Shown here one piece after another: positions 16,565 to 25,237 of a stretch of 60,454 bases of DNA (its first letter is position 1; each line of letters starts with the position of its first letter). The stretch is taken from the NCBI GenBank assembly GCA_902801685.1, contig CADCIZ010000002.1, positions 1 through 60,454 of the forward strand, in the 5' to 3' direction. The notes under the pieces are model-generated. The model was not told the origin of the DNA, did not search any database, and saw nothing but the letters and a program-made list of their open reading frames with translations. Both the position numbers and the translations under genes were made by a program. The stretch comes from an uncultured Erysipelotrichaceae bacterium (GTDB lineage: Bacteria > Bacillota_I > Bacilli_A > RF39 > UBA660).

Positions 16565-16987
16565 CTAAGCAGCTTCATGATACTTATATTTATCAATAAG
16601 TATTTGTTCTAATATTTGGTGTTCCTTCTTTTTTCTATTTCTTATTTTTGTTTCCTTTACTGGATATACACTTGCAACGTAAAGTGTATCATCTTTTGAT
16701 TGTTGTACTACAACTGAAACAGGTTCAAGTAAATATTTATAATATTCTATACTTTTTTGTTTTAGATTATATGAAACATAATCAGGACAAGATATGATAT
16801 CTTTAATGTGTTTTAAGGTATAGTCTGCACTTTCATTGGATATGTACTCATTTATATATTTATAAATATGTTTATACAACCCAACTGATTGATATATTTC
16901 TTTATCTACAGAAATATCTAAGTGCCATTTTTCAATTATTCTTTTTGATAAGTGTCCAATTATAAATGTTTTTCGGCTGTTTTTCAA
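16565..16987 (-). CDS. Small BECR/PBECR-like protein (possible RNase)
   Basis: 140 aa. IKDIISCPDYVSYNLKQKSI, then VSVVVQQSKDDTLYVASVYPV, follows the pattern of PBECR-type (barnase/EndoU/colicin E5/RelE-like) nuclease domains of polyvalent proteins; the assignment is by motif order only and catalytic residues cannot be named. The start is TTG at 16987, 8 nt after a strong AGGAGG. An overlapping ATG leads to a quick stop. The ribosome binding site follows, within a few bases, the U-run of a terminator that ends a structured RNA from 17269. This arrangement means either transcription attenuation or an RNA-antitoxin-like layout. Confidence 0.5.
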   Translation of the reverse strand: MKNSRKTFIIGHLSKRIIEKWHLDISVDKEIYQSVGLYKHIYKYINEYISNESADYTLKHIKDIISCPDYVSYNLKQKSIEYYKYLLEPVSVVVQQSKDDTLYVASVYPVKETKIRNRKKKEHQILEQILIDKYKYHEAA

Positions 16988-17003
16988 GATGTCATCCTCC
17001 TAG

Positions 17004-17269
17004 AAAAAAAACAGGGCTACAATCATTAGAAAGTAACCCTATATTAATCTTTGAGTAATTAAGTAGGACTTCTATTCCCTACATATCTACTTTCAGTTAT
17101 AAAACTTACTCTGCCTTCTATAAGAAGTGTGACGGACGAAGATTTTCCGCCTTTTAATTACTCATTATTTATAACAAGATTTATCTTACATTCTTCCTGT
17201 TACAAGAATAATTTAACACAAATAATATAAAATATCAATAGTTAATTAAAATTAATTTGTATCAAACTG
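17004..17269 (-). ncRNA. Structured leader RNA or sRNA ending in a terminator
   Basis: Minus-strand transcript of ~265 nt from the promoter at 17276-17303. A perfect 10-bp stem (17163-17154 with 17062-17053, GAGTAATTAA/TTAATTACTC) closes a multi-branch loop holding hairpins at 17152-17131 (GGCGGA/TCCGTC), 17127-17115 (CTTCT/AGAAG) and 17082-17063 (GTAGG/CCTAC). An 8-bp terminator stem (17040-17033 with 17020-17013) and eight Us follow. No known riboswitch class was recognised. Confidence 0.65.
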
Positions 17270-17275
17270 GTGATT

Positions 17276-17303
17276 ATTATACTACAAATCATTTATATGT
17301 CAA
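17276..17303 (-). promoter_or_regulatory. Promoter of the structured leader RNA
   Basis: TTGACA (17303-17298), 16-bp spacer, TATAAT (17281-17276). A second TTGACA lies further upstream at about 17329-17324. Confidence 0.8.
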
Positions 17304-17362
17304 ATTAAAATTAACATTGGATAGTGTCAAATAATCCTAGTCTTAAATTATTTATCATCTTT

Positions 17363-18289
17363 TTATATTCTAAGTAAGAATAACTCTAAAGCAAGATTTT
17401 TATCTATCTCTCCTGATTTTATTTTAATATCTAAATCTGCTAGTTCTTCTAAGTGGTTTAATAAAACATCCGATGTATACCTATATCCTTTTTGAATAGC
17501 AAGATGTACTGGATACTTTTTTGAATGTAAGAGATTAGATATATCTTCTTCTGTATATCCTTTACTAGTTAGTATCTTTGCTTGATACATTAATCTAAAT
17601 TGATTGGCAAGCATTACTATTATTTTAATAGGTTCTTCCCCTACTTTTAACATTTCTTTATATGTCGTAATAGATTCTTTTTTATTTTTGTTTATAATAT
17701 TATCTATAAATTTAAATATATTTATATCTATCTTTTCATGAGTACAGCTAATTATATCATTATCAGTAATTATCTTATCATTTATCTTATAAATCTTAAT
17801 CTTTTCTGCTTCATTAGATAGACTATTTAAATCATTCCCTACTCTTTTAATAAATAAATTAATTGTATTATAACTAATATTATAACCTTCAAACAATTTC
17901 TTTACATAATTATTTATATTAGTAATCTTATTAAATTCTTCAATCTTACCTTTTTCTTTAATAAGTTTATATAGTTTTCTTCTAGAATCAACTATATCAC
18001 TATTTACAACAAATACTAGTATTGTATTCGGATTATAGTTTTCTATATACTTCTCAAGTTCAGTTGTATCAATACTTTTCTTACTAGAAAATAGTAGTTC
18101 ATTATTTACAATTATTACTTTTTTATCATCAAATAATGATATTGTCGATGCATCTTCTATTATATTAGATATTAAATCATCTTCATTATATTTAGAAATA
18201 TTAATATCAGCAATATTCTCTTTTTTTATTATTTTGTTTATATAATCAGTAATTAAAGCATCAAGTGTTCCAAAAAGCAAATATATCAT
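17363..18289 (-). CDS. holA: DNA polymerase III delta subunit
   Basis: 308 aa, family length ~330. The overall pattern fits the HolA/YqeN clamp-loader subunit: FGTLDALITDYINKI at the start, TILVFVVNSDIVDSRRKLYK in the middle, and LANQFRLMYQAKILTSKGY near the end. Delta opens the sliding clamp in the clamp-loader complex. The start overlaps the smc stop by 4 bp (ATGA), so translation is coupled. In Bacillus this gene is near comEC and rpsT; here it follows smc. Confidence 0.85.
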   Translation of the reverse strand: MIYLLFGTLDALITDYINKIIKKENIADINISKYNEDDLISNIIEDASTISLFDDKKVIIVNNELLFSSKKSIDTTELEKYIENYNPNTILVFVVNSDIVDSRRKLYKLIKEKGKIEEFNKITNINNYVKKLFEGYNISYNTINLFIKRVGNDLNSLSNEAEKIKIYKINDKIITDNDIISCTHEKIDINIFKFIDNIINKNKKESITTYKEMLKVGEEPIKIIVMLANQFRLMYQAKILTSKGYTEEDISNLLHSKKYPVHLAIQKGYRYTSDVLLNHLEELADLDIKIKSGEIDKNLALELFLLRI

Positions 18290-21231
18290 TTAGTCTCCTT
18301 AATATCTTCTAGTTTAACGCTAACAAGTTTACTGATACCTGACTCTTGCATTGTAATTCCATAAAGAACATTAGCAAATTCCATAGTTTTTTTCTTGTGG
18401 GTTATAACTATAAACTGCGTTTTTTCTTTTAATTTTAGCAAGTATTCTCCGAATGCTTCAACATTTACTTCATCAAGCGCAGCTTCTACCTCATCAAGAA
18501 TACAAAAAGGCATACTTCTAGATTTTAATATAGCAAATAATAAAGAGATTGCTGTAAATGTTTTCTCACCACCACTAAGTAAACTAATATTCTTAAGTGT
18601 TTTTCCTGGTGGAGATGCAATAATATCAATACCGGTTTCGAGTAAGTTATCTTTATCAGTTAATTCTAACTTTGCAGTTCCACCTCTAAATAATTCTTTA
18701 AACGTTTCTTCAAAGTTTTTACTAATAATATTAAATGTATCTAAGAACTCTTTTTCCATGATTTTATCCATATCTTCAATTATAGTAAGAAGTGTATTTT
18801 CCGCATTAACTAAATCATTTTGTTGATTAATTAAGAATTCATACCTTTCACTAATTCTATCATATTCTTCAATAGCGCCTAAATTAATTACACCTAGTGC
18901 TTTAATTTTTCTCTTTAGACTATTTGCTTTTGTTCTAGCACTACTCTCATCTTCGTCTAAAATATAAATGCTTTTTGCTTTTTCATACGTAATTGTATAT
19001 TCTTCATTTAAAGTATTAAGTAAATTATCTAGTTTTACATCTGCTCTATTTACTTCAATTTCTAAGTTTTTTAGTTCTTCACTCTTTAGAGCATATGTAC
19101 TATTTTCTTTCTTAATAGAATATTCATAATTATCTAGAGTATCTTGTAATTCTTTTTTCTCATTATTTAAGATATCTATTTTACTTATTATCTCATCCTT
19201 AGTATTAACTGCTTTATAGTATTCATTTATAATCTCTTCTTCTTCAACAGATAAGGAATCATTTATTATATTATTAGTACCAACAAGTTCATTTTTAATC
19301 TTATCTAATTTTTCATTTAAATTATTAACTTGAATCTTCTTAGAATTAATCTCATCAGTTATAACTATCTTATCTTTGTTAATTAGATATAATTTATCTT
19401 CTATTGCTTGGATAGACGCATCAATAGTATTAATTTCGTTTTCTATATTCTTAATACTATTAACAACACCATTTTCTTCTTTAATCTTACTTTCTAGTTC
19501 ATACTTATCTAGTATAACATTTCTGATTTTTATATTACCACCAGTAAGAGAACCACCAATATTTATAACATCACCATCAAGAGTAACTATTCTATTAGAA
19601 AAATGTATTTTTTTACTTAATGAATTTGCAACATCTATATTATTAACTACAATAATATTACCAAGTAAATTCTTAATAATATTAGTATATTTAGGATTGT
19701 ATTTAACAAGATCTGATGCAATACCAATAAATCCATCTACTTTTATTGAATTTAATGCATTATCGTTAATATACTTTTCTTTAATATTGTTAAGTGGTAA
19801 GAATGTCGCACGCCCTATTTTATTTTCTTTTAAATAATTAATTGCTTCTTTAGCAGAAATCTCATTATCGACAATGATAGAGGAAGTACTAGTAGATAGA
19901 GCAATGCTTATTGCTTTAGAATACTTCTCTTCTACCTCAATAATATTACCTACAGTATCATGAATACCCCTAAGCTTAGGATTATTAAGTACACTTTTAA
20001 CAGCATAAGGCATACTAGAATTATTATCAATATTATTTCTTAATACTTCTATTTCACCTTTTAATTTATTATCTAATTTAACATAGCTATTTAAATCACT
20101 AATTAACTTATTCTTATTAGTTTTAACTTTATCATACTCATCATTCTCTATTTTTATTTTTTCATTAATTTTATTATAATTAGCAACTTTAATTTCAATA
20201 TCTCTTAAAATGCTATTTATATCATTTTTAATACTTGCTTCTTCTTCTTTTAAAGCTATTATATTATTATGTAATTTAACATTATCTACTTGATATTTCT
20301 TTCTTTCTAGAAGAATATTTTTCTTACTGTTAATCTTTTCTACCTCTTCAGTTATAGCAAGTAATTTATTATTTAATTCTTTAATCTCGCTATCTTTTTT
20401 ATTAATCTTAACCTTTATATCAAGTGTTTTAGCCTCTACTTTAGAATTAGAAGTTGCAATAGATGTAATCTCTTCTTTTAATTTTTCTATTTTATCTTTA
20501 TTTTCTTGATATACATCATTAATATTAGTAATATCTAGTACAGCTAAAGATATTTCTAATCTTTTTAAGTTTTCAGATAAATCTTGATATTCTAATGCAC
20601 GCTCTTTTTGTTCTTTTAATGGTTCTACTTGTACTTCTAACTCACTTATAATATCATTAATTCTATCCATATTAGCATGAGTTCTATCAAGCTTTCTAAA
20701 TGCTTCTTCTTTACGTTTACGATATTTAACTATTCCTGCAGCTTCTTCAAATATAACTCGTCTAGATTCTGGTTTACTAGATAGTATTTCTTCAATTTTA
20801 CCTTGCGAAATTATATTAAAACTTTCTTTTGCAATTCCACTATCCATAAGTATTTCTGTAATATCTTTAAGTCTTACTTTTTCACCATTAAGAAAGTATT
20901 CATTAGTACCATCTTTATATAGTCTTCTTTTAATCGATACTTCATCAAAACTAAGTGGTAGATAATTATCAGTATTATCAAATATTAAAGTAACACTTGC
21001 CACATTCATACCATTACGACTTTTAGATCCAGCAAATATTACATCAGTCATCGAATCTCCTCTTAAAGATTTTACTGACTGTTCACCTAGCACCCAACGT
21101 ACAGCATCAACAATATTACTCTTCCCACTACCATTAGGTCCAACTACACCAGAAATATCATTATTAAAATCTATTACTATATTATCTGCAAATGATTTAA
21201 AACCGTGCGCGATTAATTTCTTTAAATACAT
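18286..21231 (-). CDS. smc: SMC chromosome segregation ATPase, short form
   Basis: 981 aa against ~1180-1190 for the usual bacterial Smc. The N-terminal head has Walker A GPNGSGKSN (32-40) and the C-terminal head has the signature LLSGGEKTFTAISLL (~883) and Walker B CILDEVEAALDE (~908). A normal hinge lies at ~410-550 (LRGIHDTVGNIIEVEEKYSKAI, GGSLTGGNIKIRN split here). The shortage is in the two coiled-coil arms. It compacts and segregates the chromosome with ScpAB, which are not in the window. First gene of an smc-holA transcript with its own promoter. Confidence 0.93.
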   Translation of the reverse strand: MYLKKLIAHGFKSFADNIVIDFNNDISGVVGPNGSGKSNIVDAVRWVLGEQSVKSLRGDSMTDVIFAGSKSRNGMNVASVTLIFDNTDNYLPLSFDEVSIKRRLYKDGTNEYFLNGEKVRLKDITEILMDSGIAKESFNIISQGKIEEILSSKPESRRVIFEEAAGIVKYRKRKEEAFRKLDRTHANMDRINDIISELEVQVEPLKEQKERALEYQDLSENLKRLEISLAVLDITNINDVYQENKDKIEKLKEEITSIATSNSKVEAKTLDIKVKINKKDSEIKELNNKLLAITEEVEKINSKKNILLERKKYQVDNVKLHNNIIALKEEEASIKNDINSILRDIEIKVANYNKINEKIKIENDEYDKVKTNKNKLISDLNSYVKLDNKLKGEIEVLRNNIDNNSSMPYAVKSVLNNPKLRGIHDTVGNIIEVEEKYSKAISIALSTSTSSIIVDNEISAKEAINYLKENKIGRATFLPLNNIKEKYINDNALNSIKVDGFIGIASDLVKYNPKYTNIIKNLLGNIIVVNNIDVANSLSKKIHFSNRIVTLDGDVINIGGSLTGGNIKIRNVILDKYELESKIKEENGVVNSIKNIENEINTIDASIQAIEDKLYLINKDKIVITDEINSKKIQVNNLNEKLDKIKNELVGTNNIINDSLSVEEEEIINEYYKAVNTKDEIISKIDILNNEKKELQDTLDNYEYSIKKENSTYALKSEELKNLEIEVNRADVKLDNLLNTLNEEYTITYEKAKSIYILDEDESSARTKANSLKRKIKALGVINLGAIEEYDRISERYEFLINQQNDLVNAENTLLTIIEDMDKIMEKEFLDTFNIISKNFEETFKELFRGGTAKLELTDKDNLLETGIDIIASPPGKTLKNISLLSGGEKTFTAISLLFAILKSRSMPFCILDEVEAALDEVNVEAFGEYLLKLKEKTQFIVITHKKKTMEFANVLYGITMQESGISKLVSVKLEDIKETK

Positions 21232-21264
21232 CTTAGTACTTCCCTTCTACATTCATACTTAACT

Positions 21265-21293
21265 ATTATAACAAAATTGAATAAGAAAAACAA
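21265..21293 (-). promoter_or_regulatory. smc promoter
   Basis: TTGTTT (21293-21288), 17-bp spacer with TG before TATAAT (21270-21265). Confidence 0.7.
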
Positions 21294-21313
21294 TTAATTT
21301 TCAAGGTAAAATA

Positions 21314-21340
21314 AAACAATTCGTATGATTACAAATTGTT
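21314..21340 (-). terminator. Terminator of the glycosyltransferase transcript
   Basis: AACAATT-GT/AC-AATTGTT stem read on the minus strand, followed by TTTTATTTT. Just after the stop of the 21340 gene. Confidence 0.75.
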
Positions 21341-22035
21341 TATTTATCATCTTTTTTCTTTATTTTTTGTTTCACACCATCTGTACTATTCTGATAATCA
21401 CTAAGATTGATAACTGGCTGATTAACTATAATATTCTTATCTGATTTAGTGATTAATTTTGTTAGATATAAAGCAAACTTTTTCCTTGATATAGGCATAA
21501 TCATTTTAGAACTATATGCTTTTTTATTTGCATATTGATGTTCTTTTTTACTTATATTAACAAGTGGAATAATACCATCTAATTCAGTATTATTATCTAA
21601 TTGCTCAATAAACTCATCCATTTTCTTTAATCTAACATCTGCAAGTTCAATATTGTGCTTATCTTCATCAGGTAAATCAAACCCTAGTTCAGTAATTATC
21701 TCACTAACACCAGCATTAATATTAATGTTTTCATAAATATCATAATACTTAAATACTTTCTTTACTGCATGATATTTCTTACCTACTACAACATCATAAT
21801 TATAAATAACTAAATGATTATTAATAACCTGATATCCTAAAGTATCACAAAATGGATCAAGTTCTATTCTGTCAATAAAATATACTTCATCATCTGTTAC
21901 ATTGTAAAAGTCAGAATAATATCTTTCTTCCTTTTTATGCTTAGTATCTAATGTTTCTTTAATATTTAAAACTTGTATTGTACAATTTTCTTTGTATGGA
22001 ATCGATGATGTTCCAATTAATTTTTCTTCTTTCAT
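21340..22035 (-). CDS. Hypothetical protein, 231 aa
   Basis: No family recognised. Soluble, with a Lys-rich C-terminus (GVKQKIKKKDDK). The middle is rich in Tyr and Asp. It starts 7 nt after the glycosyltransferase and is followed by a terminator, so it is co-transcribed with it. It could be an accessory protein of glycolipid synthesis, but this rests on position only. Confidence 0.6.
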   Translation of the reverse strand: MKEEKLIGTSSIPYKENCTIQVLNIKETLDTKHKKEERYYSDFYNVTDDEVYFIDRIELDPFCDTLGYQVINNHLVIYNYDVVVGKKYHAVKKVFKYYDIYENININAGVSEIITELGFDLPDEDKHNIELADVRLKKMDEFIEQLDNNTELDGIIPLVNISKKEHQYANKKAYSSKMIMPISRKKFALYLTKLITKSDKNIIVNQPVINLSDYQNSTDGVKQKIKKKDDK

Positions 22036-22042
22036 ATTATCA

Positions 22043-23047
22043 CTATTTTTCTTCTAATACTTCCTTATATACGCTTACTAGTTCTTTTCCTACTTTTTTA
22101 ATATCATGATCAAGTGCGACTTGATATCCTGCTTCAGTTAAATCTGGAAGTTTCCCTTCTAAAACATCTACTATTTTTTCTTCAAAATCATCAATATCTT
22201 TAGCCTTATAAACATTTACTCCATCTTCTAACCAATCTTCAAAGACGCCAATATCACGAATAACTGCTTTTGCTTTCATACTACAAGCCTCAAGTATTGG
22301 AATGCCTTCAGTCTCTTCTAAAGTTGGGAATATAAATAGGTCACATCCACTATATGCACCTATCAATTCCTCTGGCTCAACATAACCTGGAAATGTTAGA
22401 TTATCAAGTTCTGTATTTACTGCTTTTCTAACTTTCGCAGGAGATGCAGCAAGTGGAGAATGTCCAAACCATATAAACTTATATTCTGGAAGTCTCTTTG
22501 CAAGTTCTACAAAGTCTAAAATTCCTTTCCGTTCAATATATAAACCGACGCCTATTATAACTCTTTCACCATCATTTATGCAATACTTTTTTCTAAATTT
22601 CTTACCTAATTCTTCATTTCTTGTGAAAAATTTAGTGTCAACACCATTACTTATAGCTGTAATTGGAACATCTATCCCGTATCCTTCTAATAATCTTTTA
22701 GAATATGGTGTTGGCGTAAGTATTCTGTCTCCTAGTGAATAACAGGTAATTAGCCATTGTTTAAAAGGAACAGAGACTAAATTAGATCCAATAAATGAAT
22801 TCCTAAAATCTTCTTCTGTTGAGTGAGCGTGGTAAATAATTTTTTTACCTTCTTTCTTTGCTTTCTTGGCAAACAAATAAGACTTTGGTCCATAAAAATT
22901 TATATGTAAAATATCATAGTCATCTTCTAGATTTGTTGTGTAATCAATTTTATTTTCTTCTAAGGCACGCATTTGGTGCTTTATTGCTTTACCCAAACCT
23001 GACTTAGAAATTGTTTTTAATCCTTCTGTATATAATAATACTCTCAA
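22043..23047 (-). CDS. GT4 glycosyltransferase, likely diacylglycerol glucosyltransferase
   Basis: About 334 aa. N-terminal acceptor domain LLYTEGLKTISKSGLGKAIKHQ, linker HAHSTEEDFRNSFIGSN, and donor-site motifs GVDTKFF, GLYIERKGILDF and EETEGIPILEACSM (E-x7-E type). This set resembles the monoglucosyl-diacylglycerol synthases that start membrane glycolipid and lipoteichoic-acid anchor synthesis. Its -10 (TGATACAAT, 23072-23064) overlaps an in-frame ATG at 23065, so translation must begin lower: TTG at 23047 after GGTGA is preferred, or a leaderless ATG at 23059. Confidence 0.75.
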   Translation of the reverse strand: MRVLLYTEGLKTISKSGLGKAIKHQMRALEENKIDYTTNLEDDYDILHINFYGPKSYLFAKKAKKEGKKIIYHAHSTEEDFRNSFIGSNLVSVPFKQWLITCYSLGDRILTPTPYSKRLLEGYGIDVPITAISNGVDTKFFTRNEELGKKFRKKYCINDGERVIIGVGLYIERKGILDFVELAKRLPEYKFIWFGHSPLAASPAKVRKAVNTELDNLTFPGYVEPEELIGAYSGCDLFIFPTLEETEGIPILEACSMKAKAVIRDIGVFEDWLEDGVNVYKAKDIDDFEEKIVDVLEGKLPDLTEAGYQVALDHDIKKVGKELVSVYKEVLEEK

Positions 23048-23087
23048 TTTAATCACCATATACATTGTATCATGTTTAGATTTTTTT

Positions 23088-23318
23088 TTAAAGATGCATA
23101 TTTACAAGTATTACATCTTCCCCTATTTTTTCTATTTGATTCCATTTAACAATAAACTCGCCACTACTTGAAAATCTGGAGATAAAAAATTTTGTTTTTT
23201 CTACTATTAACCCTGATGAATAGCCATCGGAATTAATATCTATATCTATAATATTACCTATCATTTTTCCATCATTTATATTTACTATGTTTTTATTTTG
23301 TAACTCTGATAAACGCAT
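23088..23318 (-). CDS. YlmC/YmxH-family PRC-barrel protein
   Basis: 76 aa. MRLSELQNKNIVNINDGKMI and the ending IVKWNQIEKIGEDVILV are typical of the YlmC/YmxH sporulation-associated PRC-barrel family. The function is unknown; members are transcribed in or near sporulation gene sets. A GGTGG ribosome binding site lies just after the terminator of the multi-hairpin RNA at 23457-23343, so the gene may be expressed by readthrough. Confidence 0.82.
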   Translation of the reverse strand: MRLSELQNKNIVNINDGKMIGNIIDIDINSDGYSSGLIVEKTKFFISRFSSSGEFIVKWNQIEKIGEDVILVNMHL

Positions 23319-23342
23319 AATACCACCTATTTAAATATATGC

Positions 23343-23457
23343 AAAATAAAAGAGGATATAAATACCCTCTACCAATTCAAGAGATTACTAAAATAGAATT
23401 GGTTTGCGCATTGATGATTACTATTAAATGCGCAGTACTCACATATCTTGAGTACAA
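23343..23457 (-). ncRNA. Compact multi-hairpin small RNA upstream of ylmC
   Basis: Four hairpins stacked with almost no linker on the minus strand: 23455-23435 (GTACTC/GAGTAC), 23434-23405 (TGCGCATT/AATGCGCA, 8 bp), 23403-23371 (ACCAATTC/GAATTGGT, 8 bp), and 23370-23351 (AGAGG/CCTCT) followed by TTTTATTTT as terminator. The promoter at 23462-23490 would start the RNA just before the first hairpin. No known family recognised. Confidence 0.7.
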
Positions 23458-23461
23458 ATAC

Positions 23462-23490
23462 ATGATAACATAATCAAGTGGTGATTGCAA
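23462..23490 (-). promoter_or_regulatory. Promoter of the multi-hairpin RNA
   Basis: TTGCAA (23490-23485), 17-bp spacer ending TGT, TATCAT (23467-23462). Confidence 0.65.
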
Positions 23491-23540
23491 CTAGTTTTCG
23501 AAAATATTTCAATTAACTTTTATTTTCAAATATACAAAGG

Positions 23541-24320
23541 TTACATTTTTCTTAATATATCTAATCCATGTCCTGAGGCACCAAGGATATCTAATCTTTC
23601 GCAAATAGATAAATGATACTCAATATATTTATTAAAAGTAACCTCATCCATCTTATTAATTATAGGTCTAATATAGTTAGTAGGTCCATCTGGCGTAATT
23701 ATTTTAATTCTTTCCAATTTTACTTCATCATTATATTTATTAATATCTTCTAACCTTACATAACTATATAAATCAGTCTCTTTTGGAGTAATATGAAATG
23801 TATCATCTACTAAATTATTATTAATTGAATCTATTATTTTATTTTCTTTAAATCCATGGGTAAGTACTGCATATTCATTCATAATATAAGCAACCATAAT
23901 AATACCATTTTCTCTAGTTACTCTTTTAGCCTCACTTAATGCTTTTATTTTATCTCTATCACTAATTAAATGATACATCGGTCCAAATAGTAATACTAAA
24001 TCAAATGTATTATCACTAAATCTAGATAAATCAATTGCATTGCCTTGATAGGCACATACATTATCACTCCTAGATTCAATATATCTTAAATTATGTTTAA
24101 CAAGTTCAACAGCAGTAACATCATATCCATCTTCAGATAGAGGTATACAGTAAGCACCAGTACCTGCTCCAATATCTAGTATTTTAGGATTATCAAATTC
24201 TTTTAAATACTCTTTAATATACTTCATAGTTGTAATATATTCTACGTATCCACCACGAGAGTTAAACCTTTTATCTTCATTAAATTTATTATAATATTTA
24301 ACTAAATTTTCTTCATTCAT
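23541..24320 (-). CDS. Class I SAM-dependent methyltransferase
   Basis: 259 aa. Motif I is LDIGAGTGAYCIPLS, the acidic residue after strand 2 is in VTAVELVKHN, motif IV is FDLVLLFGPMYHL and the post-motif is AKRVTRENGIIMVAYI. This is a typical Rossmann methyltransferase of the methyltransf_11/25 type. The substrate is unknown. ATG at 24320 chosen after GAGGGA. It is divergent from sigG and monocistronic. Confidence 0.8.
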   Translation of the reverse strand: MNEENLVKYYNKFNEDKRFNSRGGYVEYITTMKYIKEYLKEFDNPKILDIGAGTGAYCIPLSEDGYDVTAVELVKHNLRYIESRSDNVCAYQGNAIDLSRFSDNTFDLVLLFGPMYHLISDRDKIKALSEAKRVTRENGIIMVAYIMNEYAVLTHGFKENKIIDSINNNLVDDTFHITPKETDLYSYVRLEDINKYNDEVKLERIKIITPDGPTNYIRPIINKMDEVTFNKYIEYHLSICERLDILGASGHGLDILRKM

Positions 24321-24420
24321 ATTATCCCTCAAATAAATAATAAACTATTTTTTTAAGTTATACAACAAATTAAGTATATTTTTTTAAATATTTGCCATAA
24401 CATATGTGAAAGGAGAAATT

Positions 24421-25206
24421 ATGGCACGTCATAAAGTAGAGATTTGTGGCGTGAATACTGCGAATATTCAAGTATTATCTAATGAAGAGATGTTAGATTT
24501 GTTTAATAAGTATAAAAATGGTGATGATAAGGCAAGAGAATTACTTATAAATGGTAATTTAAAACTAGTACTCAGTATTTTAAAGAAGTATAATAATAGA
24601 ACTGATAATATGGATGATTTATTTCAAATAGGTTGTATTGGACTTATTAAAGCAATCGAAAATTTTGATTTAAATCATGAAGTGAAATTCTCAACTTATG
24701 CAGTACCTATGATATTAGGTGAGATTAAAAGATACTTAAGAGATAATAATAGTGTTAGGATTGCTAGAAGTATTAAAGATATTTCATTTAAGGCACTTAG
24801 AGTAAAAGAGGAACTTACTAATAAAAATAATAAAGAACCTAGTATTAAAGAGATTGCAGATATTCTTAATTTAAATGAATTTGAAGTAAGTAATGCTCTT
24901 GATAGCATGCGAGATACTGTTAGTATGTTTGAACCAATTTATAGCGATTCTGGAGATACCATTTACTTATCTGATCAATTAGAAGATAAGAAAAGTAATA
25001 TGCATAATATTGATGAAAAAATAGCTTTGAAAGACGCTATTAATAATCTTAAAAATAGAGAAAAATATATTATTGAGCAAAGATATATGATAGGTAAAAC
25101 ACAGATGGAAATAGCAAGTGAATTAGGAATATCTCAAGCACAAATATCACGTATTGAAAAAAGTGGTTTAGATAATATAAAAAAGAATATGGATATACAT
25201 AAATGA
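24421..25206 (+). CDS. sigG: Sporulation sigma factor sigma-G
   Basis: 261 aa. KVEICGVNTANIQVLSNEEM is the sigma-G N-terminal signature. Region 2 (NLKLVLSILKKYNNR, DDLFQIGCIGLIKAIENFD, KFSTYAVPMILGEIKRYLRDN), region 3 and region 4 (GKTQMEIASELGISQAQISRIEK) follow. It directs late forespore transcription. AAAGGAG gives the ATG at 24421 over the upstream GTG. It is not beside spoIIGA-sigE as in Bacillus. Sigma-F is the main alternative, but the N-terminus favours sigma-G. Confidence 0.9.
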   Translation: MARHKVEICGVNTANIQVLSNEEMLDLFNKYKNGDDKARELLINGNLKLVLSILKKYNNRTDNMDDLFQIGCIGLIKAIENFDLNHEVKFSTYAVPMILGEIKRYLRDNNSVRIARSIKDISFKALRVKEELTNKNNKEPSIKEIADILNLNEFEVSNALDSMRDTVSMFEPIYSDSGDTIYLSDQLEDKKSNMHNIDEKIALKDAINNLKNREKYIIEQRYMIGKTQMEIASELGISQAQISRIEKSGLDNIKKNMDIHK

Positions 25207-25237
25207 AATAGAGTAACGCTAAAATAATAGTGTTGCT

